Of a stretch of 64,000 bases of DNA, positions 21,566 through 31,440 are shown piece after piece. Each line of letters opens with the position of its first letter. Position 1 is the stretch's first letter. Under the pieces are notes generated by a model, which did not search any database, was not told the DNA's origin, and was given only the letters and a program-made list of their open reading frames with translations. The stretch comes from Phlegmacium glaucopus (taxonomy: Eukaryota; Basidiomycota; Agaricomycetes; Agaricales; Cortinariaceae), in assembly GCA_015039465.1 (NCBI GenBank), contig MU130079.1, forward strand, positions 7,890 through 71,889. Reading direction: 5' to 3'. The position numbers and the translations under genes were made by a program.

Positions 21566-23657
21566 CCAGGGCAAAATCTGATAACCATGTTGAAAGCGGA
21601 AAGGTACTCCGACCACCGGGCTTGACGCCGGGATAAGATTTTGGTGGTCGAGAAATACTCTAGATTCTTATGGTCAGTAACCACATCAATCGGGAAACTA
21701 GCACCTTCAAGGTAGTGACGCCAAGCTTTGAAAGCTTCAAAAATGGCGAGCAACTCCTTGTCGTGAACGTCGTAATTCAATTCTGCACCAGAAAAGGTAC
21801 GAGAACGATACGCGATGGGATGGATTTCTCCATCGGAATCACGGATGGAAAGGATAGCTGCTAAAGTGTAGTCGGAAGCGTCAGTTTCCACAATGATAGG
21901 ACAGTTAGGCTTCCAGTGTGTTAACACCGGAGCGGAAATAAAAGCCTCCTTGAGAGTTTTAAAAGCAAGGCGACAACTGTCATCAAAAACCCACGGAATA
22001 TTTTTCCGGGTGAGACGAGTCAACGGAACCACAATATCAGAATAGTTGTGGATGAAACGTCTGTAAAAATTAGCAAAACCAAGGAAGGATTGGACATCTT
22101 TGACTTTCCGAGGTTCCGGCCAGTCTTGAATGACTTGGACTTTCGCCAGATCCATAGAAAGGCCATCAGGACCGATCATGTGACCCAGGTACTCGATGGA
22201 ATCGGAGTGGAAAACACATTTCTTACCATTAGCGAAAAGATTATTATCTCGGAGCTGTCAGAGGACTTTGGAGACATGTTTGATGTGATCTTTCTCGTTG
22301 ATGGAAAAAATGAGGATGTCGTCCAGATAGATGATTACGAACACATCTAAAAGGTCAGCAAAAATAGTGTTAAGGAATCTTTGAAAACCGCCAGGGGCGT
22401 TGGTAAGTCCAAACGGCATGACAAGCCACTCGAAGGAGCCATAGCAGGTACGGAAAGCAGTCTTCCATTCGTCTCCGGCGGCAATGCAGACGAGATGGTA
22501 GGCATGCTTTAAGTCAATTTTAGTAAAGATCCCGGATTTGCGGGGAGCATCAAGTAAATCGGAAACAAGAGGTAAAGGATACTTGTCTTTCCAAGTGATG
22601 GCATTGAGCTTTCGGAAATCAATGCAAAGCCGTAAAGACCCGTCCTTCTTCTTGATAAACAGGACGGGTGCTCCGAAAGGAGACTTTGATGGACGGATGA
22701 AACCCATGTTTAGGTGCTCATCAATGAACTCTCGGAGCATACCCAACTCGGATTCGGAAAGCGGATAAATCGGACCCAAAGGGGGCTTCGCGGACTCATC
22801 GATTTCGATTTTTAAGTCATACTCTCGATGAGCCGCTAGGGTGTTGGCTTTACCCTTTGAAAAGACGTCCGAGAATTCGTGGTATATTTCCGGAACACCC
22901 TCCAAGTCGGAATTGGAAGATGTGGAGGAGGCTGTCGCGGAACGGCTAGCAGCCTTGACCAGATCATGAACGGAAATGGAAAAGCATTGGGCTCCTTCGG
23001 AACGAATAGACCTCATGAAAGCTGCAGCAGACACTAAGGCAATTTTAGGAGCAGTCAGTGGTTTTCGAACAAACGGAATATCAGGAAGAGGTTCCGGAAT
23101 AGAAGGTATTTCAACCTTTGTCTTCGCGGAAACCGTATCGGACATGGTAATGTCAGATACCGGAACGGGTGCCCTGGCGGAAACAGAAACGGGAACTGGA
23201 AGGATAACTATACGGTCTCGGAAAGTTACACTGCTATCGACCCAGTCAATCAATGGATTATGTTGGGTGAGCCAGTCAAGCCCGAGTACAGCAGGAAAAT
23301 CAGAATCCAGCTTGGTTAGTAAAAACCGGATTTTGTGGACGGTACCACAAGAGAAACGAACGGAAACAATGGTAGCATGTGTGATCATGCCCGGAGAAGA
23401 GCCATCAATAAGACGGAGAATCATAGGGGTAATCGGAAAAATAGGAAAATCATTGGACTTCGCGAAATGCTTGTCCATGAAACAATGAGTGGAACCACTG
23501 TCAATGAAAGCGGAAAAATTGATATTCGGAAATTGAAGAGAAAGAAGAGAAACAAAAACTGCTCGGGTATCTGGAGAGATTATTGCATTGAGAACTGCAA
23601 CAAGTTCAGCACAGGGCCTCTCGCAATTCACCGTCTGTGCTGAGTCCAGTGAATTGC
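21566..23657 (-). pseudogene. Element A pol, 5' part: protease, RT, RNase H
   Basis: Minus-strand frame in -1 relation to gag. Protease FIDSGSTHCFMD (DSG active site) at about 23510, LGLDWLTQHNPLIDW; linker; RT with [45 protein letters not shown] and catalytic YLDDILIFS near 22320; then a TGA at 22256-22258 where element C has a remnant of CGA. RNase H and connection parts follow (21566-22255: GHMIGPDGLSMDLAKV, FYRRFIHNYSDI, VETDASDYTLAAI, YRSRTFSGAELNYDVHDKELLA, TDHKNLEYFSTTKIL). Element B cuts the frame at FCPGR. One CpG transition nonsense and one insertion therefore silence an otherwise intact pol. Confidence 0.9.
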
Positions 23658-24477
23658 TTAGTCTTTTTTCTTCTCCGAACCGGAGTCCTTTGGCTTAGCC
23701 GGAACGGACTCGGAAGCGGAATCAGAAACGGTAGAGGCTCGGCCTTTAGCGGAGCTTGCCTTGGCAAGGTTACAGTCTGGAACGCGATGTCCCGGCTTGC
23801 CACAGAAAAGACAAAGTTTATTATCCATCCGGCGTTGCCTTTCTTGCTGGGTAAGTCTACCCCGCGAGTCCAGCTTGCCTTCTAGATTAGGTTTAGGAGG
23901 AGTGGAAGATGAAGCCTTACCGGAGTCTGTGGGCTTAACGGATTTTTGATCCGAAGGCCGAGACTGTTTACCGGAACTGGAAGAGGGGTTGGAAGAAGAG
24001 GGTACGGAGGAGGATGAAGAAGGGGTAGGACCCTTCGGAGGGTTTTGGCGTTGCTGCAGAGCGGGTTCCCAAGAACGTTCTTGCATACATTCCCAGTAGC
24101 GAGCATTGGCATTTTGAGCTTTTTGACGCATCGCGGTTAGAGACCGGGGCTTGCCATCACCTTTACTGATTTCATCCTTGATTCGGGAAGGTAAACCTTT
24201 GTAAAACCTATACCTCAGAGCAGGCTCACCCCAAGCCCCAAGTACAGCGGACTGCCAAGGAGTTGAACCGGACTAAGTAATCGGAGATACGTTGGCCGTC
24301 CTTCATTCGGAGATTGGTGAGTTCGTGTTCTATGTCGGCGGACTCGTCGTAAGGACCAAAGTTGGACTGAAGTTCGCTGATGAAGAGATCCCAATCTTCA
24401 AGCCAAGACGGAGGCTCGTTGGTGAGACCGGAAATTCCAGGTTCAAACCATTCCTGAGCAACATCCCGGAGATAGGA
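23658..24477 (-). pseudogene. Element A gag (partial, frameshifted, runs into the gap)
   Basis: From the gap: a gag core with ADIEHELTNLRMKDGQRISDY and NSLAV, then a frameshift caused by a CTTGGGG tandem duplication near 24225-24240 (compare element C at 25780-25800). It continues with FYKGLPSRIKDEI, MRQKAQNANARYWE, a Ser/Pro-rich linker and the CCHC knuckle CLFCGKPGHRVPDC. It ends KKKD-stop at 23658 after a run of six A, where pol overlaps in the -1 frame. The start lies in the N gap. The duplication is within 250 bp of the gap, so it could be a sequencing error. Confidence 0.8.
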
Positions 24478-25191
24478 NNNNNNNNNNNNNNNNNNNNNNN
24501 NNNNNNNNNNNNNNNNNNNNNNNNNNNNNNNNNNNNNNNNNNNNNNNNNNNNNNNNNNNNNNNNNNNNNNNNNNNNNNNNNNNNNNNNNNNNNNNNNNNN
24601 NNNNNNNNNNNNNNNNNNNNNNNNNNNNNNNNNNNNNNNNNNNNNNNNNNNNNNNNNNNNNNNNNNNNNNNNNNNNNNNNNNNNNNNNNNNNNNNNNNNN
24701 NNNNNNNNNNNNNNNNNNNNNNNNNNNNNNNNNNNNNNNNNNNNNNNNNNNNNNNNNNNNNNNNNNNNNNNNNNNNNNNNNNNNNNNNNNNNNNNNNNNN
24801 NNNNNNNNNNNNNNNNNNNNNNNNNNNNNNNNNNNNNNNNNNNNNNNNNNNNNNNNNNNNNNNNNNNNNNNNNNNNNNNNNNNNNNNNNNNNNNNNNNNN
24901 NNNNNNNNNNNNNNNNNNNNNNNNNNNNNNNNNNNNNNNNNNNNNNNNNNNNNNNNNNNNNNNNNNNNNNNNNNNNNNNNNNNNNNNNNNNNNNNNNNNN
25001 NNNNNNNNNNNNNNNNNNNNNNNNNNNNNNNNNNNNNNNNNNNNNNNNNNNNNNNNNNNNNNNNNNNNNNNNNNNNNNNNNNNNNNNNNNNNNNNNNNNN
25101 NNNNNNNNNNNNNNNNNNNNNNNNNNNNNNNNNNNNNNNNNNNNNNNNNNNNNNNNNNNNNNNNNNNNNNNNNNNNNNNNNNNNNNNNNNN
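24478..25191. other. Assembly gap (714 N)
   Basis: In element C the corresponding stretch (28912-29586) is 675 bp. The gap size is thus realistic and should contain the gag N-terminus, the primer-binding site and the first ~270 bp of A's 5' LTR (start expected near 24922). Confidence 0.9.
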
Positions 25192-25497
25192 GAAATATAA
25201 AAGATAAATATAAGTGCTGCGTTCTGCTCCCGGGAAGGTCCTGCATTCTTGGGTGAATCATCCATGGCGGGTGTGCTGACTGATGATGGGAAGGATGATG
25301 ACAAAGAATAGTGGTAGTGGCGAAGATGATAATGGGTTTGGAGTATAGACGGAGAAACCGGAATGACACGGAGAAGTCTCGGAGTTGAACATAGGAAGAG
25401 TAGATTGGGATATAAGGGAAGGCACTGTACAGAGTACGGACTACTGGAGGCAGCTCCGATGGAGCTGGACTGGAGTAATGTAAGACGGAATGTAACA
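25192..25497 (-). repeat. Element A 5' LTR (306 bp visible)
   Basis: Matches 12131-12436 of the 3' LTR with six CpG-type differences and ends TGTAACA before the AGGCT duplication. Confidence 0.9.
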
Positions 25498-25502
25498 AGG
25501 CT

Positions 25503-25888
25503 TAGCGGATTTTTGATCTGATGGCTGAGACTGTTTTCCAGAATTGGAAGAAGGGTTGGAAGAGGGTACGGAGGAGGATGAAGAAGGAGTAGGAGCCTTT
25601 GGAGGGTTTTGGCTTTGTTGTGGGACTGGTTCCCAAGAACATTCTTGCATATGTTCCCAGTGTCGAGCATTGGCATTTTGAGCTTTTTGTTGCATTGCGA
25701 CCATGGTCCATCACCTTTGGTAATTTCATCCCCGAGTTGGGAAGGTAAACCTTTGTAAAACCCATACCTCAGAGCAGACTCGCCCCAAGAGCAGCAGACT
25801 GCCAAAGAGTTGACCCAGACTAAGTATTTGGAGATACATTGGCTATCCTTCATATGGAGAGTCATGAGTTCATGTTCTATGTTGGTGG
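25503..25888 (-). pseudogene. Element C gag, middle part
   Basis: Continues the gag cut at 11856 by element A: Gln/Ser/Pro linker (KGDGPWSQCNKK and QKAQNANARHWE in neighbouring frames), FYKGLPSQLGDEITK, and ISKYLVWVNSLAV. Compared with A at 23940-24330, most CG positions are TG or CA. The right end is the GTGG target copy of insertion D. Confidence 0.8.
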
Positions 25889-26180
25889 TGATGTAACTGT
25901 ACAGAGGTTGTTGAGAAAAGTGTATTTTCAAGATTATAAAATCTCTACTCAAAACAATAACTCAATCAATACTTTATACAATCTTATAATGCAAGTTGGG
26001 TTTTCTAGAAAGTATAACCTTTCCAAGACTTTGAAGTATAACCTTTCCAACACTTTGAATTCCACTTCAACTAGTACACACAATAACAACAATAATTTGG
26101 ATCAATTCAAGGATGATCAAACTTTTTAAGTAGTTTTGCAATTTATGGCTTGCACCAACAATCGAGGTCTTTGCTGTGAT

Positions 26181-26410
26181 CCACCAGATCTGATCTGATC
26201 TGATCAGAATTGGTCAGATCTGATCAGATCCAGTCAGAATATTTTCCAGCCTAAATGGCAGTAATAGAGCCAATTTTTCTGACCAGATTCTGACCAGATC
26301 TGCTCAGAAAGACCAGTTCTGATCAGATCTGATCAGATCCAAGTCTGACCAATTTCCGATCAGAATCCAACCAATTTCCGAGCAGAATCTGACTATTTCT
26401 GAGCAGATTC
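26181..26410. repeat. GATC/CAGA palindromic repeat, left copy
   Basis: Overlapping TCTGATCAGATC palindromes (CCACCAGATCTGATCTGATC ... CAGATCTGATCAGATCC) with many CAGA-TCTG variants. An inverted relative is at 27714-27742 (TTCTGATCAGATCTGATCAG..TGGTGG). The pair may be the termini of a ~1.56-kb element (26190-27742); no target duplication was found. Confidence 0.55.
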
Positions 26411-26726
26411 TGAGCAGAATTGAGTTGAAAACTTAGGAAATGAATCACCTGACTTTACTAGAAAAATAATATAATTATAGAAATTAAGCTAGCAATATAT
26501 TAATTCACCAATATATACAGTTAGGATAGCAATGACTTATCGCCATCAAGATCATGTATTTTGTTCAGTGCGAGGGGTGTGATCATGTGACCACATGTGA
26601 TGTGCCCGTTACTGTTTGTTGATGTCGTCCCCCTGTTTCTCACACCACCACCACCACCACACTCGTTTCCAGAACACCCATTTCGACAGCCACCGTAACA
26701 ACAAGAATCACGACTGACAACAGTAA

Positions 26727-26757
26727 CCCCCCCTCAGGAGGGGGGGATTTTTTTTTT
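26727..26757 (+). terminator. Perfect GC hairpin followed by ten T
   Basis: CCCCCCCTC-AG-GAGGGGGGG (26727-26746) is a 9-bp inverted repeat, then A and ten T (26748-26757). It has the look of an intrinsic or Pol III-type terminator. In a fungal repeat region it may instead be an element end or chance. No transcript upstream is recognised. Confidence 0.35.
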
Positions 26758-26801
26758 ATTTCATTCTATTCCACTACACTGCTAACATACTATAATAGGT
26801 C

Positions 26802-27420
26802 ATGTACAACATCAATGGCGACGTCGTACAACATGTACAACGACCCATACACCCGTACAACGACCACATGCCGTGTACAGCAACGCAACGCATGTACAAC
26901 AACACGTACACACATACAACGACAAATATACGTGTACCACGACTAATACCCACCTACAACGGCGAGTACACACCAACAACGATGAATAGACGCACACAAC
27001 GACGAATACACCCCTACGACGACGAGTACACGCCCACAACGACAAATACCCCCTACGACGACGAAATAGACGCCCACAACGACAAATACCCCCCTACAAC
27101 GATGAGCACACGCCCACGATGACAAATAGATGCCCACGACGACGAGTACACGTCCATGACGACGAATACCACCTACGATGACGAGTACACGCCCACGACG
27201 ATGAATAGATGCCCACGACGACAAATACCCCCCTACGACGATGAATAGACGCCCACGATGACAAATACCCCCCTACAACGGCGAGTACACGCCGGCGACG
27301 ACCAATACCCCCCTACAACGACGACTACACACCCATGACAACGAACACCCACGTACGACGAGGAATATACGTGTATGACGACGAGTACACCTGTTTCAAC
27401 TACCAAGGACCCGTTTCGAG
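26802..27420 (+). repeat. CpG-rich minisatellite, ~18-21 bp half units
   Basis: Imperfect tandem copies of CCCACGACGACAAATA and CCCCTACGACGAGTACACG alternate for about 600 bp. The array is full of CG, whereas its surroundings are almost free of it. The plus-strand frame 26802-27122 is open only because the unit lacks stops; it is not taken as a gene. Confidence 0.8.
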
Positions 27421-27545
27421 CACCAATACACCCATTTCAACCATCCATACACCCATTTCACACTATTTCTACCACCCACCCACCCATTCACACCTATTTC
27501 TACACTCTACTCACCCATTTCTACACTTACCCACCTATTTTGACC
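27421..27545 (+). repeat. CACCCATTTC-type short tandem repeat
   Basis: Variants of ACACCCATTTC(T)AC recur about ten times between 27421 and 27545, immediately after the CGA-rich minisatellite. Confidence 0.65.
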
Positions 27546-27745
27546 ATCTACTGCCTTTATTTCATTTTTATTATATCAATTGAATACATTCTATGATTCT
27601 AATGTAATGTATTAGTAAATAATCCCCAGCAATCATCCATTTAAATTTAGATTAATATGTTAGAAAAGTTAGAAAAAGATGAGTTAGTGGGAATTAACTT
27701 ATAAGTATTGCAGTTCTGATCAGATCTGATCAGATCTGGTGGGGG

Positions 27746-28758
27746 ACAGAAAAGTACTGCAACAATCAGTCAAAGAATTCCAAAGACTTTACTGATTGAT
27801 TTAAACTTGTGTACACAAAAGTCCAAGACTTTGTTACAGCTTCAACACAATTGCATACACAAGAAGACTCAAACTTCTGCTATGACTTTAACACAACACA
27901 ACTTTTATAACAATTCAACAATTGTTACAACAAGTTCAACACTCTGAGAAACTGATTTATGTTCAATACCCTGATCTCAAAGACAAGTATTCTTGCTCAA
28001 TGTCTAAGACAAGGAGCTGTACTAGGTTGCAAATGAGGGGGGAAAGAAAGAATCCAATTTTCTGACTATTTACAAACCCTGGGAGGTATTTTATACATTT
28101 GAGATATTTAAAAATAGATAATGTCCAAAAATAGATATACTGGTTCCTGGTACCCTTACTTTGGTTCTGGCACCATGTGCACTCATTGTTCCTGGAAACA
28201 TAGGGGTTGTTCTATTTTTAGCCCCCATGTTGCTAATTTTAGGTAGTTTCCACCCCTCTTGATGGTAACTGTGCCTATTGTGCCTGGAAACAATCTTTAT
28301 GATTGTTCAGCACTCCCCCTATCCTTAGTCATCATGATTCCCACGCAATCACATGGTTCCACTATCTTGGTTATTCTGCTTCCACTGTTGCTAGGGCACC
28401 AACCTTCCCCTGAATATTTATTAATAATATTCTGTTGCTCCAAAATCACACCCCATGACATTCCTAACCCAATATTGTTTATTTAACTTTTCCTGTGCCA
28501 AGTCTATAAGGATATTCATGGATTTATTGGTTTTAATCCAGACATGCAATTTGTAGTGTAACAAATGATAGTCTATTGACCACACTTATTAACTATATGC
28601 ATTTAAGTCACACAGTATTAGGTCTAATCAGCAGTTGTAGGGTAAACAACTCTGATTCCCTTGTCTATTATCAGTTGTATTAGCCAGTTATTGGTGCATT
28701 AATTAATATTTATGCTGAAATAATAGATAAAAATTGCAAAAACCATGCTTATGCAGAT
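27746..28758. other. Non-coding part of insertion D
   Basis: AT-rich, CpG-poor DNA with A/C-rich words such as AACACAACACAACTTTTATAAC near 27890-27910. It may be retroelement LTR remnants, but no boundaries can be set. No gene. Confidence 0.4.
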
Positions 28759-28771
28759 TTAAATCATATCA

Positions 28772-29317
28772 GCGGATTCATCAAAAGGACCAAAGTTGGA
28801 CTGAAGTTCGCTGATGAAGAGATCCCAATCTTCAAGCCAAGACAGAGGATTGTTGGTGAGTCCAGAAATTCCAGGTTCAAACCATTCCTGAGCAACATCC
28901 CAGAGATAGGACAGAGCAAACATTACTTGCTTGGAGTCATCTCGGAATGTGTCAGAAGAGCTCCAGAAATAGAGCCTACACTGGAAAAGAAAAGCTTTCA
29001 GTTTCTTAGGGTCCTTACCCATCAAGGGTTCAGGCTCTCTAAGTCTGCCAGCTGAATCGGACTTGGCTGAAGACTTCCCAAGGGAATTCAAAGCAACAAG
29101 TTCATTGATATGAATAGATGGAGACTCAACTTTGTCCATAGCACTCCAAGGTTCATCAATATGACTAGCCTCTTTGACTACATCAGGAATGGGAGTCTGC
29201 GGCCTGCCTGGTAGGGGTGTGTTCTTGGGACATATCTTCTTGTATTGGTAACAGAGTTTTGGATTTAATTTTGGAACAAGTTAGCATAGAAGGAGTGGGT
29301 GAGAAGTTTGAATATAC
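28772..29317 (-). pseudogene. Element C gag, N-terminal part
   Basis: Minus-strand frame with PGRPQTPIPDVVKEASHIDEP, an ATG at 29139 (MDKVESPSIHINELVALN), PEPLMGKDPKKLKAFLFQC, LYFWSSSDTFRDDSKQVMFAL and AQEWFEPGI, ending ISELQSNFGPFDE at insertion D. This is the classical retrotransposon gag fold region (K.F..QC..YF, W.D....LQ..FGP). The start is uncertain because a frameshift lies between an upstream ATG (29233) and the conserved frame. It predicts what the gap in element A hides. Confidence 0.8.
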
Positions 29318-29894
29318 TGTTAAGTTTAAACAAGGGGTAACGTCGGAGTAACTCTGGAACGGACAGAACAGAACTGGAACAAGTAACAGAAAGGACTTTG
29401 GCCTCAGCGTATGTGCTGTGCCACCCAGCTCCTATAGTGTCCTGATTTTGGAACCGGAAGAGAAAGGAATAAGATGGAAGACCTCAGTGACTTAGAGGAC
29501 AAACAAGAGGAGGAAACTAAGTTGATATTTGAACTAAGGAAAACATACAAGTTTCAAGTACTTAAATAATAAAATGAATAGCAACCGAAATATAAAGGAT
29601 AAATATAAAGTGCTGCATTCTGCTCCTGGAAGGTCCTGCATTCTTGGGTGAATAATCTATAGCAGGTGTGATGACTGATAGTGGGAAAGTGATGACAAAG
29701 AAATAGTGGTAGTGTCAAAGATGTGGTAATGAGTTTGTAGTAATGTCAGAAGAGCTGGAATGAAACAGAGAAGTCTTGGAGTTGGACATAGGAGAGTAGA
29801 TCCGGGAACAAGGGAAAGTACTGGAATGGAGTACAGACTTCCGGAGACAACTCTGACAGAGCTGGACCAGAGTAACATATAACGGAATGTAACA
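29318..29894 (-). repeat. Element C 5' LTR (577 bp)
   Basis: TGTTAAGTTTAAAC ... GGAATGTAACA, colinear with element A's LTR (11861-12436) including the GTGCTGCATTCTGCTCC block. CG is largely lost. Flanks are TATAC and ATTAT, not a duplication, as expected for one LTR of a truncated element. Confidence 0.85.
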
Positions 29895-31440
29895 ATTATA
29901 ACCTTCATTTAATTAAACTAATGATGAGCATGGTGGATTCAGTGGTCCCAGTGGCCATTGGAGATTGTGTGATTTGGCAGGTGGCAATGTGGGGAGATTG
30001 GTGGTGGTGTAAAAGTTGGAAGCTTACAAGGGAAACAGGACAGAAGCAACTTTGAAACACTTGAGGAATATAGGTGGTGGCTATGTACAGTGATGATGCA
30101 GCTGTGCATCATTTTCAGCTAATGTATTCAGGTACACCAAAACCCTGCAGGCTGGTGGGAGGTCCAGGTCCACTGCCTAAATACAGGCCTTTGGGTAATT
30201 TAGAGTGGAGGAGGGGCATATGCCAGGGTGCCTAGGCAAAGGAGGGGAGGGGGAAAGAAAGGGCTGGATAAGGGGCATTGCTTCTCAAAAACCAAAAAAA
30301 TGGACTGGGCTAGTGCTGTGGGGGGGCCAAGCAAGGGAACTTGATCATGATCAAACCCTTGTTGCCTAATGGCAGTGCCCTAATGCAGCTGTGATCCAGC
30401 TAAACCCATGTAAATTGTTTGACATAAGTAAAAAATTCTGGTATTTATGAAAATATTGCTCAGAAATTAGAATCATACAAAATTCACTCAGACTTCACCC
30501 AGACTAATACAGGAATAGGACTTAGAAAGTTTTTGTTTTTTACTCAGACTGCTTGGACTTTACTTGGACTTTACTGCCAACCACATCACACTTGATCCCA
30601 CCACCAGCAAGTGTTAGTATGATTAAAGTAGCAAGGTTCTATAAATATTTTCTAATAATACATAATTAATTTGCCCAGATTTACAGATTTTGAGGATTCC
30701 TGGAGGATTCAAGAATCCTTGAAACTACCAGAAACCAAACCATCAGAAACCAGATTCTCAAATGATATGAAACCCTTGCCCATCACTACACCTCCTTCAC
30801 TCAAAGACCTAATTCCAGTCTACACTCATTCTTCATTAGGATGAGAATACTGAATTTTGTGGACAGAGATTTGAGGCCTCAAATACACAAATTTCCGGAT
30901 GCCAAACATCAGGAGCTTCCCCTCCCAGAGCCTTTGAGGCTGCTCTTCTGTCACAAATCACAATATGCCATACTGTTCAAATTCTCTAATGCCCATTCCT
31001 ATACTTCTATCTATAATACTCACTGACTATCTATGATTTGAAAAAAACACACAATCATTTCGTTCTGAGATCTAGAGTACAACACCAATAAGGGCTGGGG
31101 ATAGAAAACAACAAACGGCTCAGGCAGAATAGATGAGGTAAAGTATATAAAAGCAGAGATACCGAGGCCACTGATTCCAGACGAGAGGTAGTAAGTCAAA
31201 AAAAACACAAGTTGAGAAAGTACGGAGAGGTAAGCAAGCAACAAAACCCGATGAATGAAAAATTTCCAACCAAAATACGTGAAAAAGAAAGAAATCATAA
31301 AAAATGGCGCATGTGGATGAGTCGAGGTGTAAAGATAAAAGGCAAAACCAGCAATGAAATAAATCAAGAAAAAAATGAATCCAAAGATCGAATAGGGAGA
31401 TCGAGAGAGCCAACGTGATGATCATGAATCCTGATGGTTA
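29895..31440. other. Repeat-derived DNA grading into the 3' region of the velvet gene
   Basis: 29895-30840 is CpG-poor without genes. From about 31030 composition turns normal and probably holds the 3' UTR of the velvet gene. The hydrophobic ORF at 31020-31367 (minus) has no recognisable domain and is treated as chance. Confidence 0.5.

Larger units (their letters stand above)
11856..25502 (-). mobile_element. Element A: chromodomain Ty3/gypsy inserted in element C, TSD AGGCT
   Basis: LTRs begin TGTTAAG and end TGTAACA (3' LTR 11861-12436; 5' LTR ends at 25497, its other half in the N gap). The five-base duplication AGGCT lies at 11856-11860 and 25498-25502, and joining the flanks restores the gag sequence of element C, as seen in A's own gag. 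Minus-strand order: 5' LTR, gag, protease-RT-RNase H, integrase with GPY/F and chromodomain, then a companion gene on the opposite strand, 3' LTR. This matches chromoviruses of mushrooms such as marY1. It is disrupted by element B (15442-21561), a nonsense codon in RT and a frameshift in gag, so it is not autonomous. Confidence 0.9.
25889..28771. mobile_element. Insertion D (2.88 kb) in element C gag, class unknown
   Basis: The gag of C is cut between 25888 and 28772. Element A has the uninterrupted TATGTCGGCGGACTCGTC there. The insert starts TGATGTAACTG and ends AAATCATATCA (TG...CA). It is flanked by GTGG (25885-25888) and GCGG (28772-28775), both from an original GCGG if one CpG has decayed. 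No long terminal repeat or coding domain is visible. Inside are a GATC-rich inverted-repeat pair, a hairpin with T-tract and a CpG-rich minisatellite, so D may itself be composite. Confidence 0.6.
7600..29894 (-). mobile_element. Element C: old, nested, CpG-decayed Ty3/gypsy retrotransposon
   Basis: Pieces on the minus strand occur in the right order for one gypsy element once later insertions are removed: 5' LTR 29318-29894, gag N-terminal part 28772-29317, [D], gag middle 25503-25888, [A], gag zinc knuckle 11583-11860, protease-RT-RNase H 9345-11580, [E], integrase 7600-8443. Element A provides an intact homologue for each joint. The element is riddled with stops and almost every CG of A is TG or CA here. 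The 3' end (chromodomain and 3' LTR) is missing. Bases after the 5' LTR are ATTAT; no matching duplication can be found because the other end is lost. Confidence 0.85.

Noticed and set aside
26802..27122. 106-codon ORF in the CGA-rich tandem repeat
   Set aside because: Openness follows from the repeat unit lacking stops; no start context or conserved protein feature.
26802..27420. CRISPR-like array
   Set aside because: Units are imperfect, contiguous and without unique spacers; this is a minisatellite in a eukaryote.
31020..31367. Hydrophobic 115-codon minus-strand ORF downstream of the velvet gene
   Set aside because: No recognisable domain, low complexity in Phe/Leu, and it lies where the velvet 3' UTR is expected.
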